DNA from: Dyadobacter fermentans DSM 18053
GTDB taxonomy: Bacteria; Bacteroidota; Bacteroidia; Cytophagales; Spirosomataceae
Direction: 5' to 3'
Length of the DNA: 64,000 nt
Assembly (NCBI RefSeq): GCF_000023125.1
Contig: NC_013037.1
Span: 992,001 to 1,056,000 of the forward strand
Shown here: positions 1 through 9,252 of the stretch, piece by piece
Layout of the letters: the number at the start of each line of letters is the position of its first letter
Numbering within the stretch: position 1 is the first letter of the stretch
Notes under the pieces: model-generated
Database searches by the model: none
Seen by the model: the letters and a program-made list of their open reading frames with translations, nothing else
What the model was told of the DNA's origin: nothing
Translations under genes and position numbers: made by a program

Positions 1-2
1 TG

Positions 3-116
3 AAGCAAGGAGCAATGCAGGCTGAAATTAACCTTCCTTCAAGGACTTCGGGCAAATTTATCTGGAAAGGAAAAACGCTTCTTTTGAAGGTGGGAAGAAA
101 TTCATTTAAACTTTGA
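3..116 (+). CDS. C-terminal tail of a larger protein, possibly a glycoside hydrolase (partial)
   Basis: An open frame enters from the left edge and stops at TGA 114-116, giving 37 residues with no start in the window. The tail has alternating beta-strand character (AEINLP, GKFIWKG, LLLKVGRNSF). It resembles the closing beta-sandwich of bacterial alpha-L-rhamnosidase-type glycosidases, which often end in a similar strand. The family assignment is a weak guess from this pattern alone. Only the bases upstream of the window could settle it. Confidence 0.35.
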   Translation, partial: KQGAMQAEINLPSRTSGKFIWKGKTLLLKVGRNSFKL

Positions 117-229
117 TATCCCGCTTAGCGTCAGGTAGTTTCACTATTTTCTCAGGCTTCTGTACTCCTGATCGGTCACGGGAGTAGCCAGGTGACCCTT
201 CCCCTGGCGGTATTGGGAGTGGCAGCGAT

Positions 230-674
230 TTGTACAAACCCGACTTCGGGAGAAGCGCCATGCCAGTGCTCGGTGTTAGGCGGACATTTTATGTTCAGCA
301 ATCGAAAGAACAAATTATTGAGATTACAAGAATAGGCAGCAGGCCGTCCGGTAAAGGCCTGGAAGGCTGGTTCACGGGAGCGGTGAGGATCGATCCGCTT
401 TTTAAGCCTAACGATGCACGGCCTGGCGCATCGGCACTGGTTACTTTTGGCCCGGCGTCCTCGCTTTGTACGCCACGCATGACAAGGCGCCCCCGACCCA
501 TGTTACGGTTTTTTTGCAGTGTATGCCAGCAAACAGGCTTATGAAGCCCACATAAAAACCACCCATTTTCAAAAATACAAGGCAGGGACGCTCAAAATGG
601 TGAAATCATTACAACTTGTTGACGTCGACCCGATAGCGTTTGGGGCAAAACTAGACATGTTGGATAAGAAATAG
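230..674 (+). pseudogene. Collapsed cupin / antibiotic-biosynthesis-monooxygenase remnant
   Basis: The first part (230 to about 475) reads as a cupin of the quercetinase-like group: GWFTGAVRIDPLF, then ASALVTFGPASS, where the family continues into the metal-binding WHTHP segment. That segment is replaced by out-of-frame sequence. From 513 another frame reads FAVYASKQAYEAHIKTTHF to LDMLDKK and stops at 672-674. This matches the C-terminus of small ABM-fold quinol monooxygenases. The simplest reading is that two neighbouring oxidoreductase genes were joined by a deletion near 475-513. No functional product is expected. The N-terminus also appears out of frame upstream of 230. Confidence 0.6.
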
Positions 675-695
675 GAACGAGCCTGAAAATCGTAG

Positions 696-724
696 AGCCC
701 CTAGACTTGTTGTCAGGGGCTTTA
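696..724. terminator. Stem-loop terminator between pseudogenes
   Basis: AGCCCCT (696-702) pairs with AGGGGCT (715-721) over a 12-nt loop, followed by TTAT. It lies just after the stop of the cupin/ABM remnant. The U-tract is short, so it is a weak terminator at best. Confidence 0.4.
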
Positions 725-780
725 TGGCTGCAATCGAGGATGAACGAGGAATGCAAAAAGGAGAACTTACTACACTAAAT

Positions 781-1493
781 TTAAGTTAATTGACGCAATG
801 AGCCAGAAGGAGTGAATAGCCTATTTCTGATTTTAGCTACATTCTCAATGATCCTTGACTTTCTCACTCGACAGTAGTGCATCGTTGTTCTAATACTTCG
901 GTGGCCTAACATTTTGCTGACGTCTTCCAGAGGAACACCATTATTGAGCATCATATTTGCGAAGAAATGCCGAGCATCATGCGTATCTAGCCGCCTGATG
1001 TTTCCATTAATATCACGGATTTCACATAGCTGCGCAATGTCTTTCAAATACCCGTTGTAGCGGTAGTTGCTGTTGACAGGGATTAGCCTGCGATTGGAAA
1101 TGCAGTAAGGATGGCCTTGGTATTTTAATATTAGTTGATCTACGATCGGCAGGATCGGTACCATTTCGCCAACCTCTGTCTTTCCTCGGTGCTTGACAAG
1201 CCAGCGTTCTTTTTTAGGCCCGACCAGGACGAGGTTTCAGTGACCTCTGGAAACTGCGTTTGAAGGCCGTTAAAGATACGCTCAACGTCAGTTTGGAGTT
1301 GGACTAATTTCTGATTGGCCAGTTTAACTTCGAGTCCTGAGCCAGTGACCTGCTTGACATCCAAGTCCCAAGATGCCGGATTTACTTTCTTGCCTGTTGA
1401 AATTTCGGTGTACTTACCGTCGATTGTGATTCTGGCGTAAATAGGAGCTTTGCCGCATACAGCTGCTAACCTGATATTGCTGGTTGAGGTCAA
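781..1493 (-). pseudogene. Tyrosine recombinase (integrase) with internal deletion
   Basis: The N-terminal arm-binding part (from 1493) reads GKAPIYARITIDGKYTEIS and continues to about 1240. The frame then jumps to the end of the catalytic domain (VGPKKERWLV, HDAR, LGHRSIRTT, HYCRV), which ends at 781. Compared with the 436-residue homologue at 58286-59596, roughly 280 residues of core-binding and catalytic domain are missing and the two halves are in different frames. HxxR, GH and the nucleophile tyrosine survive, but the protein cannot be functional. It is a diverged relative, not a recent copy, of the other integrases here. Confidence 0.85.
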
Positions 1494-1623
1494 CTAACCC
1501 AACAGGCATCCGGGCACCCTAAGGATGGTTAAGGTCAATAAAAATCCCCCCAAATCCGAGTATAGTTCACGCCTTATCAGATTATAGGTGTCAAACATCT
1601 ATCCAATTACAATTTCAAATCAA

Positions 1624-2145
1624 ATGAAAGTTAGTTTAATCAAAGTCCTGACAATCGGGTGCGGAGTGTTGTTAAGCAGTTTGGCTTTTTCTCAATCAAA
1701 TTTCAGAAGTCCACAGATCGGCATGGGAGTGGTCGTGTCGGATATGGAACGCTCGGTGGATTTCTATGTCAACGGGATCGGAATGGTTAAAACCGGGAAG
1801 TTTACGATCGGTGGAGAGTTTGGAAAGAGGGGCGGTTTGACGGGCGGGGATTCCGTTCAGGTCCAGATCCTGAAATTGGAAAACAGCCCGCAGGCCAGTG
1901 ACTGGAAGCTGATGACTTTCGGCAGGAAAGCCGCACATCCCAAATCTAAGTTCATACAGGATGATACAGGCGTACAATACATCACGATCCAGGTCAAGTC
2001 TATGAAAGGGATCATTGATAGACTGAAAGAGCGGAAGGTTACATTTCTGGGCGAATCTCCCACGCCATTGAATAAGGATGCACATTTTCTTCTGGTACAG
2101 GATCCTGACGGCACTTTCGTTGAGCTGATCGGACCGATGGATTAA
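1624..2145 (+). CDS. Secreted VOC (glyoxalase/bleomycin-resistance fold) protein
   Basis: The protein has 173 residues from the ATG at 1624. This start gives a clean signal peptide (MKVSLIKVLTIGCGVLLSSLAFSQ); a GTG at 1588 would bury it. One VOC module follows, with GMGVVVSDMERSVDFYVNGI at the front and DPDGTFVELIGP at the end, where the family's metal-ligand glutamate lies. The substrate is unknown. Export makes a glyoxalase I role unlikely, and binding or conversion of a small molecule in the periplasm is more plausible. It stands alone between debris and a gene-poor stretch. Confidence 0.75.
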   Translation: MKVSLIKVLTIGCGVLLSSLAFSQSNFRSPQIGMGVVVSDMERSVDFYVNGIGMVKTGKFTIGGEFGKRGGLTGGDSVQVQILKLENSPQASDWKLMTFGRKAAHPKSKFIQDDTGVQYITIQVKSMKGIIDRLKERKVTFLGESPTPLNKDAHFLLVQDPDGTFVELIGPMD

Positions 2146-2689
2146 TGAGCTGGAATACAACCTTTTTCCTTTCACGTCCTTAGTCTAGGTTGACGCGGAT
2201 CAGTTCGCCGGCCGACTCCCACATAGCCGCAGAGCGGCTCCCTATTTGTAGAACACGTGTTCGGGTGAAAAGGGCAAAGGCCCAGCGGGGCCTCCTGTGA
2301 ATCTCCAATCAATCAGGAGGCGCCGCTGGGGCCAAACATTCATAAGTCCATCGGTTTTTTCTATAAACAGGTTGCTCCTCCGGAGCAATGCATTTTGCTG
2401 GGTACCTTTCTATTTTACCGCTCCAGTCGCATTCACCGTTCCTACTATCTGTTACCTCGACCTTCTCATCAGCACAACGCTGGCCAGCCTGCTTCAAGCA
2501 CCTTTTTAGCCCCGGAATGGGGAATTTAGTTCACTTGTAGCAGCGTTTACAATTATCTAATTAACTCGTATTAAGATACTTATATGAAACCTAAATTTCA
2601 TTCCAACCCCATATCAGTTTAGGAACATTGTTTTCCCGGCCGCCGTCCTTAATTCAATAAGTGCCTTTCCACTTAATTAATAAAAAGCG
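2146..2689. other. 544-bp gene-poor stretch
   Basis: No convincing gene is visible. A reverse 62-codon frame (2497-2309) rich in Cys and Pro overlaps the strong hairpin listed separately and has no recognisable family. A looser inverted repeat (TTAATT to ATTAA, about 2650-2682) sits just before the next gene. Confidence 0.4.
2279..2333. terminator. Long GC-rich hairpin, probable bidirectional terminator
   Basis: The left arm 2279-2297 (GGCCCAGCGGGGCCTCCTG) pairs with 2314-2333 (CAGGAGGCGCCGCTGGGGCC) with one bulge and one mismatch, over a 16-nt loop. No T-run follows on the plus strand, so it may equally be a repeat element or a structured RNA. Confidence 0.45.
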
Positions 2690-3499
2690 ATGGCAACAAT
2701 CAAAATCAGAACATCTGAATTCATCGACCGTGGGGTGATCAAGCCGCTTCCGACGGGTTCGTCTTACATGAATGTGGGTTCCACCGAACGGATTGTATCC
2801 GCTGCGGTTGGGCTGGCGCTGATGTATTTCGGCTTACGGAAATTTTCGATACCCGGCCTGCTGGCAGGTGCCGCGGGTGCGGCTCTACTTGAAAGAGGCG
2901 CTTCCGGCTATTGTCCGGTGAACAATCTCGCACAAAGGGGGCCGGCCAAAAAGCCCGTCGAATCGGCGGAGATTACCAAAAGCCTCACCATCAACAAGCC
3001 GAGGACGGAGGTGTATCAGTACTGGCGCAAGCTTGAAAATCTGCCCACATTCATGCAGCATCTTGAATCGGTAAGTCAGACGGACGAAAGAAGGTCGCAC
3101 TGGGTCGCGCTCATTCCGGGCGGCGTCGGGAAAATTTCCTGGGATGCGGAGATCGTGGAAGAAGTTGAAAATGAAAAGCTGAGCTGGCGATCGGTGCTCT
3201 ATGCGGCTGTGGATAATTCCGGAGAAGTTTTGTTCAAAGACGCGCCCGGCGACCAGGGGACAGAGATTTACGTGATTATCAAATATTTGCCGCCCGCAGG
3301 CGCCATTGGTACTGCCGTTGCCAAGCTCTTCAATCCTGCTTTCAAACAAATGGTGAAAGAGGACCTGCGCCGATTTAAACGGCTCATCGAAACCGGTGAA
3401 ATTCCTGTTAGCGAAGCGCAGCCATCGGGCAAGAAGGTGAAATTTGGAGATACTACGCACGACAAAATCGAAAAAACCTATGAAAGCCCTTTGTTATAA
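2690..3499 (+). CDS. DUF2892-SRPBCC (cyclase/dehydrase-like) membrane protein
   Basis: The protein has 269 residues. Positions about 25-75 form a DUF2892-type membrane hairpin (STERIVSAAVGLALMYFGL, then a glycine/alanine-rich helix). Residues about 95-230 form an SRPBCC ligand-binding fold (SLTINKPRTEVYQYWRKLEN, ending with EDLRRFKRLIETGE). This architecture is common in Bacteroidota and is usually described as a cyclase/dehydrase family without a known reaction. The last 20 nt overlap the start of the alcohol dehydrogenase at 3480, so the two are probably translationally coupled. Confidence 0.8.
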   Translation: MATIKIRTSEFIDRGVIKPLPTGSSYMNVGSTERIVSAAVGLALMYFGLRKFSIPGLLAGAAGAALLERGASGYCPVNNLAQRGPAKKPVESAEITKSLTINKPRTEVYQYWRKLENLPTFMQHLESVSQTDERRSHWVALIPGGVGKISWDAEIVEEVENEKLSWRSVLYAAVDNSGEVLFKDAPGDQGTEIYVIIKYLPPAGAIGTAVAKLFNPAFKQMVKEDLRRFKRLIETGEIPVSEAQPSGKKVKFGDTTHDKIEKTYESPLL

Positions 3500-4670
3500 C
3501 AGCGTCAAGGACCTGCGCGTGGAAAACGTGCCCGATCCTGAAATCATTAGCCCCAAAGACATGATCGTGCGCGTCACGCTGTCATCGGTATGCGGCTCCG
3601 ACCTGCACATTATCAATGGATTTATACCCGCCGTGAAAGCCGGCGACGTGCTGGGCCACGAGTTTATGGGCGAGGTCGTCGAAACTGGCCGGGATGTGAA
3701 GAAGTTTGTCAAAGGCGACCGCGTGGTGGTGGCATCGGTGATTGCTTGCGGTGAATGCCATTATTGCAACCAGCAAACTTATTCGCTTTGTGATAACTCC
3801 AATCCGAATGCCTATTTGCCCGAGAAGATGTTTGGAGATACGCTGGCCGGCATTTACGGCTACACCCACGCTTTCGGCGGGTACGCGGGCAGTCACGCGC
3901 AATACATCCGGATTCCTTTTGCCGATAATGGTGCCTTCAAAGTGCCCGAAGGCTTGCAAGATGATTCCGTTATCTTCTGTTCCGATGCATTCCCGACTGG
4001 CTATATGGCCGCCGACATGGCGAACATTAAACCAGGAAGCGTGGTGGCAGTATGGGGAGCTGGAGGGGTTGGACAAATGGCGATGCAAAGTGCCTACTTA
4101 TTGGGTGCCGAAAGGGTAATTGCGATTGATCGGGAGGCATACCGGCTTCGGGTAGCAATAGAAAAGAGTAAAGCCGAAACGCTCAATTTCACCGAAGTGG
4201 ATGTTTTGGAAGCGCTGAAAGACCTCACCGGAGGCCGCGGCCCCGACTGCTGCATCGATGCGGTGGGCATGGAATCGTCAGGGACAGGCATTGGCTATGC
4301 CTACGACAAGGCCAAACAATGGGCAAGAATGGAAAACGACCGGCCGCTAGTCTTACGGGATGCTATCATGGCCTGCCGCAAAGGCGGAACCGTTTCCATT
4401 GTTGGTGTTTACAGCGGCTTCGCAGATAAGATACCCATGGGCGCAGCGATGAATAAGGCCCTGACTTTCAGAATGGGGCAAATGCACGGGCCAAAGTATA
4501 TTCCAAGACTACTCGAACACGTGCAGAACGGCGATGTTGATCCGTCGTTTTTGGTCACCCACAAAATGGGCCTGCACCAGGGGCAGCAAGGTTACGATAT
4601 GTTCACGCAAAAAGAAGACAATTGCATGCGCGTGGTTTTCGATCCGCAAAAGAGCTTGCAGCCGGCGTGA
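3480..4670 (+). CDS. Zinc-dependent alcohol dehydrogenase, formaldehyde-dehydrogenase-like
   Basis: The protein has 396 residues from the ATG at 3480, inside the end of the preceding gene. This is a medium-chain dehydrogenase. The catalytic-zinc region is CGSDLH and GHEFMGEV. The structural-zinc knuckle has four cysteines (ACGECHYCN, then SLCDN). The Rossmann motif is VWGAGGVGQMA. The long insertion after the NAD domain (YDKAKQWARMENDRP) is typical of glutathione-independent formaldehyde dehydrogenase-like enzymes. It probably oxidises an alcohol or aldehyde in the cytoplasm with NAD(P). Pairing with an SRPBCC/DUF2892 protein suggests a stress or detoxification unit. Confidence 0.88.
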   Translation: MKALCYNSVKDLRVENVPDPEIISPKDMIVRVTLSSVCGSDLHIINGFIPAVKAGDVLGHEFMGEVVETGRDVKKFVKGDRVVVASVIACGECHYCNQQTYSLCDNSNPNAYLPEKMFGDTLAGIYGYTHAFGGYAGSHAQYIRIPFADNGAFKVPEGLQDDSVIFCSDAFPTGYMAADMANIKPGSVVAVWGAGGVGQMAMQSAYLLGAERVIAIDREAYRLRVAIEKSKAETLNFTEVDVLEALKDLTGGRGPDCCIDAVGMESSGTGIGYAYDKAKQWARMENDRPLVLRDAIMACRKGGTVSIVGVYSGFADKIPMGAAMNKALTFRMGQMHGPKYIPRLLEHVQNGDVDPSFLVTHKMGLHQGQQGYDMFTQKEDNCMRVVFDPQKSLQPA

Positions 4671-4695
4671 GAGGGAAGTAAATATTAATGAAAGG

Positions 4696-4719
4696 GTGTC
4701 CTGGTTTTCATCAGGACAC
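4696..4719 (+). terminator. Hairpin after the dehydrogenase gene
   Basis: GTGTCCTG (4696-4703) and CAGGACAC (4712-4719) form a perfect 8-bp stem with an 8-nt loop, 25 nt after the stop. The following GCTCTTT is only weakly T-rich. Confidence 0.55.
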
Positions 4720-4923
4720 GCTCTTTGGGAATAGCCGTGAACTGCAAACATTTTGTCAGTTTGCTGCAGTGTAAAACTGTCAGAAAAAATGTAACAATCC
4801 TGAAAAAATTTCAGGCAAATCGAGGTTGGTATGCCCTTTGAAACAAGCGCAATCAGCCAGACGATAGTGGCTGGCCGTAAGTTCTTTAATTCATTTGTTT
4901 AACTTTTAAAAAGGAGGTTGATT

Positions 4924-5373
4924 ATGTCACTCATCAAAAGGAACGGGCTATTGCCCCAAACATTCCCAGCGCTGTTCGACGATTTCTTTGGCCGCGAACT
5001 TTTTAACTGGGGCAACAATAATTACTCAGCTACCAGCACAACAGTGCCTTCGGTAAACATCCGTGAGACCGGCGACAACTTCGAGGTCGAAATGGCAGCG
5101 CCAGGCATGACCAAAAACGACTTCAAGGTCGAGCTGGACGGAAACACGCTCACGATCAGCTCTCAGAAAGAGCAGCGGCAAGAGTCCGATCAGGACGGAT
5201 ACAGCCGCAGGGAGTTTAGCTACCAGTCTTTCCAAAGAAGTTTCGTTCTACCCAAAGACGTGGTCGATGTTGAGCACATTGCGGCAAAATATGAAAACGG
5301 CTTACTCCACCTGACGATTCCCAAACAGGAGCAAGCCAAACAAAAAGCCCCGAGGCTGATTGAGATAGCTTAA
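4924..5373 (+). CDS. Small heat-shock protein, Hsp20/alpha-crystallin family
   Basis: The protein has 149 residues. The ATG at 4924 is chosen because an unusually strong Shine-Dalgarno sequence (AAGGAGG, 4911-4917) lies 6 nt upstream, rare in Bacteroidota and suggestive of high expression. The alpha-crystallin domain runs from about residue 42 (PSVNIRETGDNFEVEMAAPGM) to about 140, with the A-x-x-x-NGLL signature (AAKYENGLLHLTIPK) and a short IxI-like tail (RLIEIA). It acts as an ATP-independent holdase for unfolded proteins in the cytoplasm. It is monocistronic, with its own terminator. Confidence 0.93.
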   Translation: MSLIKRNGLLPQTFPALFDDFFGRELFNWGNNNYSATSTTVPSVNIRETGDNFEVEMAAPGMTKNDFKVELDGNTLTISSQKEQRQESDQDGYSRREFSYQSFQRSFVLPKDVVDVEHIAAKYENGLLHLTIPKQEQAKQKAPRLIEIA

Positions 5374-5380
5374 AAAACGA

Positions 5381-5411
5381 GAGGGTCTGCTCATTGCAGG
5401 CCCTCTTTTTT
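5381..5411 (+). terminator. Rho-independent terminator of hsp20
   Basis: GAGGGTCTGC pairs with GCAGGCCCTC (9 of 10), with a TCATT loop and then TTTTTT, directly after the hsp20 stop codon. Confidence 0.85.
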
Positions 5412-5492
5412 AATGCGTGGTGACCAAACATTTTTAAGCTGATTTTTATCCCAGATCCCATGCCATACATCTCAAATAGGAAGCGCATTATT

Positions 5493-6353
5493 TTAAAACC
5501 CCGCAATCCGCTCTCTACAAATCCGTTCTGTCAAATCTTTCAGTAATGTAACCCGACCACCAAGGTATTCCAACTCCTCTTTTTCAATCTTGTAGTTCTT
5601 GTTGTAACGCGCATCTATGTACGCTTTTTTGAGAAGGGTAAATAGTCGCTCTTCTTCGGCTGTCGCTTTTGGAAAAACTGTCGCAAAGTTGGTGTTCAGT
5701 TTCTCGACCTGATTTCCCAGAACCTCAATGTCGTGGATTCTTGGCTTGTAGTCTGTAAAAACGAGAAGTATGGCGGCATAATATCTTTCGGTAGCTTGAT
5801 GAAGTTCAAATACAGCATTATTGTAATAGACTGGCCGACCTTCTGCATTTTGACATAAAAATTCGAAGGTTACTAGAAACAGATTTGCAGATTCGAACCA
5901 ATGTTCAAATTCCTCCGTCGATTTTTCTACCCGCTGCGCCGCATTAAGACTTTTAGGCTCAGATAAGGTGAATTTCCCGGAATCATAAAGCAAAATTCCT
6001 TCCTTCAAAATATCGACGAAAAAATAGTAATTCCGCTCAATCTTATCGTTCACAAAACCAATGCTGTGGTAAATGATACTGGTTCTCGTGATTTCTTCAT
6101 TGGCCATCAATTCCTTGTCCAGCTCCCGCGATTTCTTCACTTGCTTGGCGGAATTTTTATCTTTGGTGACGATCAGAATGTCAAAATCGCTCACGTATTC
6201 ATATTTCTCCTGATAATCCTCCACCCAATCACCCCGCGCGTAGCTGCCGAAAAGAATGATCATTTCCGCCGGGACTTTTTCGAGAATGATTTCAGTGATC
6301 GTTTTTAGCTCTTCCTGTTTGTTTTCGGGTAGATGGGAAAGCGAAGTCTTCAT
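5493..6353 (-). CDS. Fused nucleotidyltransferase (MNT) - HEPN domain protein
   Basis: The protein has 286 residues from MKTSLSHLPE (6353). The N-terminal minimal nucleotidyltransferase has the polymerase-beta signature IILFGSYARGDW and the acidic pair in VSDFDILIV, so it looks catalytically competent. The C-terminal half (from about residue 150) is a HEPN helical bundle (AVFELHQATERYYAAIL, then KPRIHDIEVLGN). Separate MNT and HEPN proteins form toxin-antitoxin pairs in which MNT adenylylates HEPN. Here both are in one chain, a form known in Bacteroidota but little studied. It is divergent from the uvrA-like gene with a 93-bp gap, so the two may share a control region. Confidence 0.82.
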   Translation of the reverse strand: MKTSLSHLPENKQEELKTITEIILEKVPAEMIILFGSYARGDWVEDYQEKYEYVSDFDILIVTKDKNSAKQVKKSRELDKELMANEEITRTSIIYHSIGFVNDKIERNYYFFVDILKEGILLYDSGKFTLSEPKSLNAAQRVEKSTEEFEHWFESANLFLVTFEFLCQNAEGRPVYYNNAVFELHQATERYYAAILLVFTDYKPRIHDIEVLGNQVEKLNTNFATVFPKATAEEERLFTLLKKAYIDARYNKNYKIEKEELEYLGGRVTLLKDLTERICRERIAGF

Positions 6354-6446
6354 TCGAGTGTGGGTGGTAAAATTTTTGTAAGATACAAAAATTCGAAAAA
6401 GACCACCTTGGGGCATATTTTAATGCTCAATTTTCACACTGCTATC

Positions 6447-8957
6447 ATGTCAAAAAAATTAGAATCTCTTCCTGTCTCCGATTTTGTCAAAGTACGGGGG
6501 GCCAAGGAGCATAACCTGAAAAATGTGGATCTGGAAATTCCCAGAGGTGCGCTGGTCGTTTTTACGGGCATCTCGGGTTCTGGCAAATCGTCACTGGCCT
6601 TCGGGACATTGTATGCCGAAGCCCAGCGTCGTTACCTGGAATCGGTTTCTCCGTATGCGAGGCGGCTTTTTAATCAAATGTCCATTCCGCAGGTCGATAG
6701 TATCGACGGTCTTCCGCCAGCTGTCGCTTTGCAGCAGCAGCGGGGAGCGACCAGCACACGCTCCTCGGTAGGCAGCGTCACCACGATTTCCAACCTGATC
6801 AGGATGCTCTATTCGAGGGCGGGAGATTATCCTGCGGGTCAGTCCATTGTATATGCGGAATCGTTTTCACCCAACACGCCGGAAGGCGCTTGTCCGGAAT
6901 GCCATGGCCTGGGGGTTGTGTACGAGGTAACCGAGCGTTCAATGGTGCCCGATGACTCGCTCTCCATTCGGGAAAAAGCCATTGCAGCATGGCCAACCGC
7001 CTGGCAGGGGCAGAATTTGCGGGAAATATTGATGACGCTTGGGTACGACGTGGACATACCCTGGCGTGATCTGCCCAAGAAAGACAGGGACTGGATCCTG
7101 TTTACGGAAGAGCAGCCGGTTGTCCCCGTTTATTCCGGACTGAATGCGGAACAGGTTCAGCGCGCCTTGGCGCGAAAAATGGAGCCCAGCTATATGGGCA
7201 CCTTTACCGGCGCCAAACGGTATGTGATGCAAACATTTGCCAATTCACCCAGCCAGGCGATGAAAAAGCGTGTGTCCAGATTCATGCTGAGCGCGCCATG
7301 TCCCGTATGTCATGGAAAACGCCTACGTCCTGAGCCATTATCGGTGAAATTTGCCGGGATGGATATTGCCGAATTTTATCAGCTGAATATCCAGCGTTTA
7401 CATGAAATCATATCTTCATCCCTGAACCTAAAAAATGACCGCTTAAATAGGGAACATCCTGAAAAGGCATTGGTACTTCTACGCATTGGTCATGACCTAT
7501 TATCCCGCCTGGATGTACTGATCGATCTGGGTCTTGGGTACCTGACCCTCGAAAGAAGCACCCCCACGCTCTCGCCGGGCGAATTGCAGCGCCTGCGGCT
7601 GGGGACGCAGATACATTCCAATCTTTTTGGTGTGGTATATGTACTCGATGAGCCGTCGGCAGGTCTTCATCCTGCCGATACGCAATCCTTACTCCGGGCG
7701 CTGGACCGGTTGAAAGCAGCCGGCAATTCGCTTTTTGTCGTCGAGCATGAAATCGAAATCATCCGCCACGCCGACTGGGTGGTCGATGTGGGGCCGGGCG
7801 CGGGTGAAAAGGGCGGAGAGATACTGTATAGCGGTCCATTGCAGGGACTGGAAAAAGTGCACAGATCCGTGACAAGGCGCTATTTGTTTGATGCAGATCG
7901 AAATCAAAAGCCTGCAAGAGAGGCGAAAGGATGGCTGCGGCTAAGGGACGTAAGCCGGAATAATTTGAAGCATGTGGATGCCGACTTCCCATTAGGCGTG
8001 TTGACGAGCGTCACCGGCATTTCAGGCTCGGGAAAGAGCAGCCTGGTAAGTCAGGCGCTTGCAGAGTTGGTTTTGGAAAAATTAGGCCAGCAAATTCCGG
8101 TGATTGAAGATCGGGAGGACATTTTACTTCAAGAAGAGGATATAAAAACAACTAGTGGATACATTTCCGAAGACGCAAATCAAATCCGCAGGCTGATACA
8201 GGTAGACCAGAAACCTATCGGCCGTACGCCCCGGTCAAACTTGGCTACCTACACAGGTCTTTTTGATAATGTTCGAAAATTATTTGCCAGTACTAAAATG
8301 GCAAAGAGCCGCAAATACGACGCTGGCCGGTTTTCTTTTAATGTGGCAAAAGGACGCTGCCAGAACTGTGAAGGCGAAGGCTTTGTGATGGTCGAACTTT
8401 TATTTCTTCCCAGTGTGTACACGCCCTGCCCGGTATGCCACGGAAGTCGCCACAATGAGAAGACGCTGGAAGTTACCTACCATGACAAAAACATTGCCGA
8501 GGTACTTGCGATGACTGTGGATGAGGCATTTGAGTTTTTTGCGTCCGAACCCCCAATCAGCCGGGCGCTGGATGTGGTCCGTCAGGTTGGTTTGGGATAT
8601 TTGCGTCTGGGGCAACCGGCTACCGAGCTTTCGGGCGGCGAGGCACAGCGCATCAAGCTGGCCACCGAGCTGCAACGGGCCCAGCATGGCAATACATTAT
8701 ACATTCTGGACGAGCCGACAACAGGATTGCATCCATCCGATGTGGACAATTTACTGGTCCAGCTCAATAAGCTGGTCGATCAGGGCAATACCGTCATCGT
8801 CATTGAACACGACATGCACGTTGTCGCAAACAGCGATTGGGTGATCGACGTCGGGCCGGGTGCCGGGGATGAGGGCGGAAAAATCGTCGTTTGTGGTACC
8901 GCGGCAGCTGTTGCCGCTGAACCAGCAAGTAAAACGGGCAGATATCTGGCAGTTTGA
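6447..8957 (+). CDS. UvrA-like ABC ATPase lacking the UvrB-binding domain (UvrA2 type)
   Basis: The protein has 836 residues from ATG 6447 (MSKKLESLP); canonical UvrA has about 940. Two ABC modules are visible: Walker [15 protein letters not shown] with signature [11 protein letters not shown], and Walker [14 protein letters not shown] with signature [11 protein letters not shown]. Two CxxC zinc modules are present ([18 protein letters not shown] with CPVCHGSRH). After LYSRAGDYP the sequence goes almost directly to [15 protein letters not shown], so the UvrB-binding insertion of repair UvrA is missing. This is the hallmark of class II UvrA proteins, linked to drug or DNA-damage tolerance rather than core excision repair. 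Confidence 0.87.
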   Translation: MSKKLESLPVSDFVKVRGAKEHNLKNVDLEIPRGALVVFTGISGSGKSSLAFGTLYAEAQRRYLESVSPYARRLFNQMSIPQVDSIDGLPPAVALQQQRGATSTRSSVGSVTTISNLIRMLYSRAGDYPAGQSIVYAESFSPNTPEGACPECHGLGVVYEVTERSMVPDDSLSIREKAIAAWPTAWQGQNLREILMTLGYDVDIPWRDLPKKDRDWILFTEEQPVVPVYSGLNAEQVQRALARKMEPSYMGTFTGAKRYVMQTFANSPSQAMKKRVSRFMLSAPCPVCHGKRLRPEPLSVKFAGMDIAEFYQLNIQRLHEIISSSLNLKNDRLNREHPEKALVLLRIGHDLLSRLDVLIDLGLGYLTLERSTPTLSPGELQRLRLGTQIHSNLFGVVYVLDEPSAGLHPADTQSLLRALDRLKAAGNSLFVVEHEIEIIRHADWVVDVGPGAGEKGGEILYSGPLQGLEKVHRSVTRRYLFDADRNQKPAREAKGWLRLRDVSRNNLKHVDADFPLGVLTSVTGISGSGKSSLVSQALAELVLEKLGQQIPVIEDREDILLQEEDIKTTSGYISEDANQIRRLIQVDQKPIGRTPRSNLATYTGLFDNVRKLFASTKMAKSRKYDAGRFSFNVAKGRCQNCEGEGFVMVELLFLPSVYTPCPVCHGSRHNEKTLEVTYHDKNIAEVLAMTVDEAFEFFASEPPISRALDVVRQVGLGYLRLGQPATELSGGEAQRIKLATELQRAQHGNTLYILDEPTTGLHPSDVDNLLVQLNKLVDQGNTVIVIEHDMHVVANSDWVIDVGPGAGDEGGKIVVCGTAAAVAAEPASKTGRYLAV

Positions 8958-9041
8958 GCCAGAATATTGATCAAGAACCAATTTTTGGGTCTGCTGCAAC
9001 AAAAACACCTACTACAACAATCGATCCTGTGAACTTAACGG

Positions 9042-9061
9042 ATTGCACGAGTTCGTGCAAT
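9042..9061. promoter_or_regulatory. Perfect inverted repeat, possible operator
   Basis: ATTGCACGA (9042-9050), GT, TCGTGCAAT (9053-9061): 9-bp perfect arms with a 2-nt spacer. It lies in the 295-bp gap before the SDR gene, about 190 nt upstream of its start. The size fits a dimeric repressor site. No T-tract follows, so a terminator is unlikely. The rest of the gap holds nothing else recognisable. Confidence 0.4.
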
Positions 9062-9252
9062 GTTATATTATGATGTTCGTGCCCGTCAAAACACTGGTAG
9101 CCTACGAGTTCGCCATATGTCAATTACTATCCCGAGAATGTGGCGTTTTCTCATACATGACTTTCCACTACAACAATACGACTTTTGGCTACATCTGTTT
9201 TTTTAATGTTACCCACTTTTGTATTAACAAAAAACATTAGAAACAGACGCAA

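Noticed and set aside
9043..9240. 65-codon forward frame before the SDR gene
   Set aside because: No family, unusual composition (Cys/Phe/Tyr rich), and it begins within the palindrome at 9042-9061.
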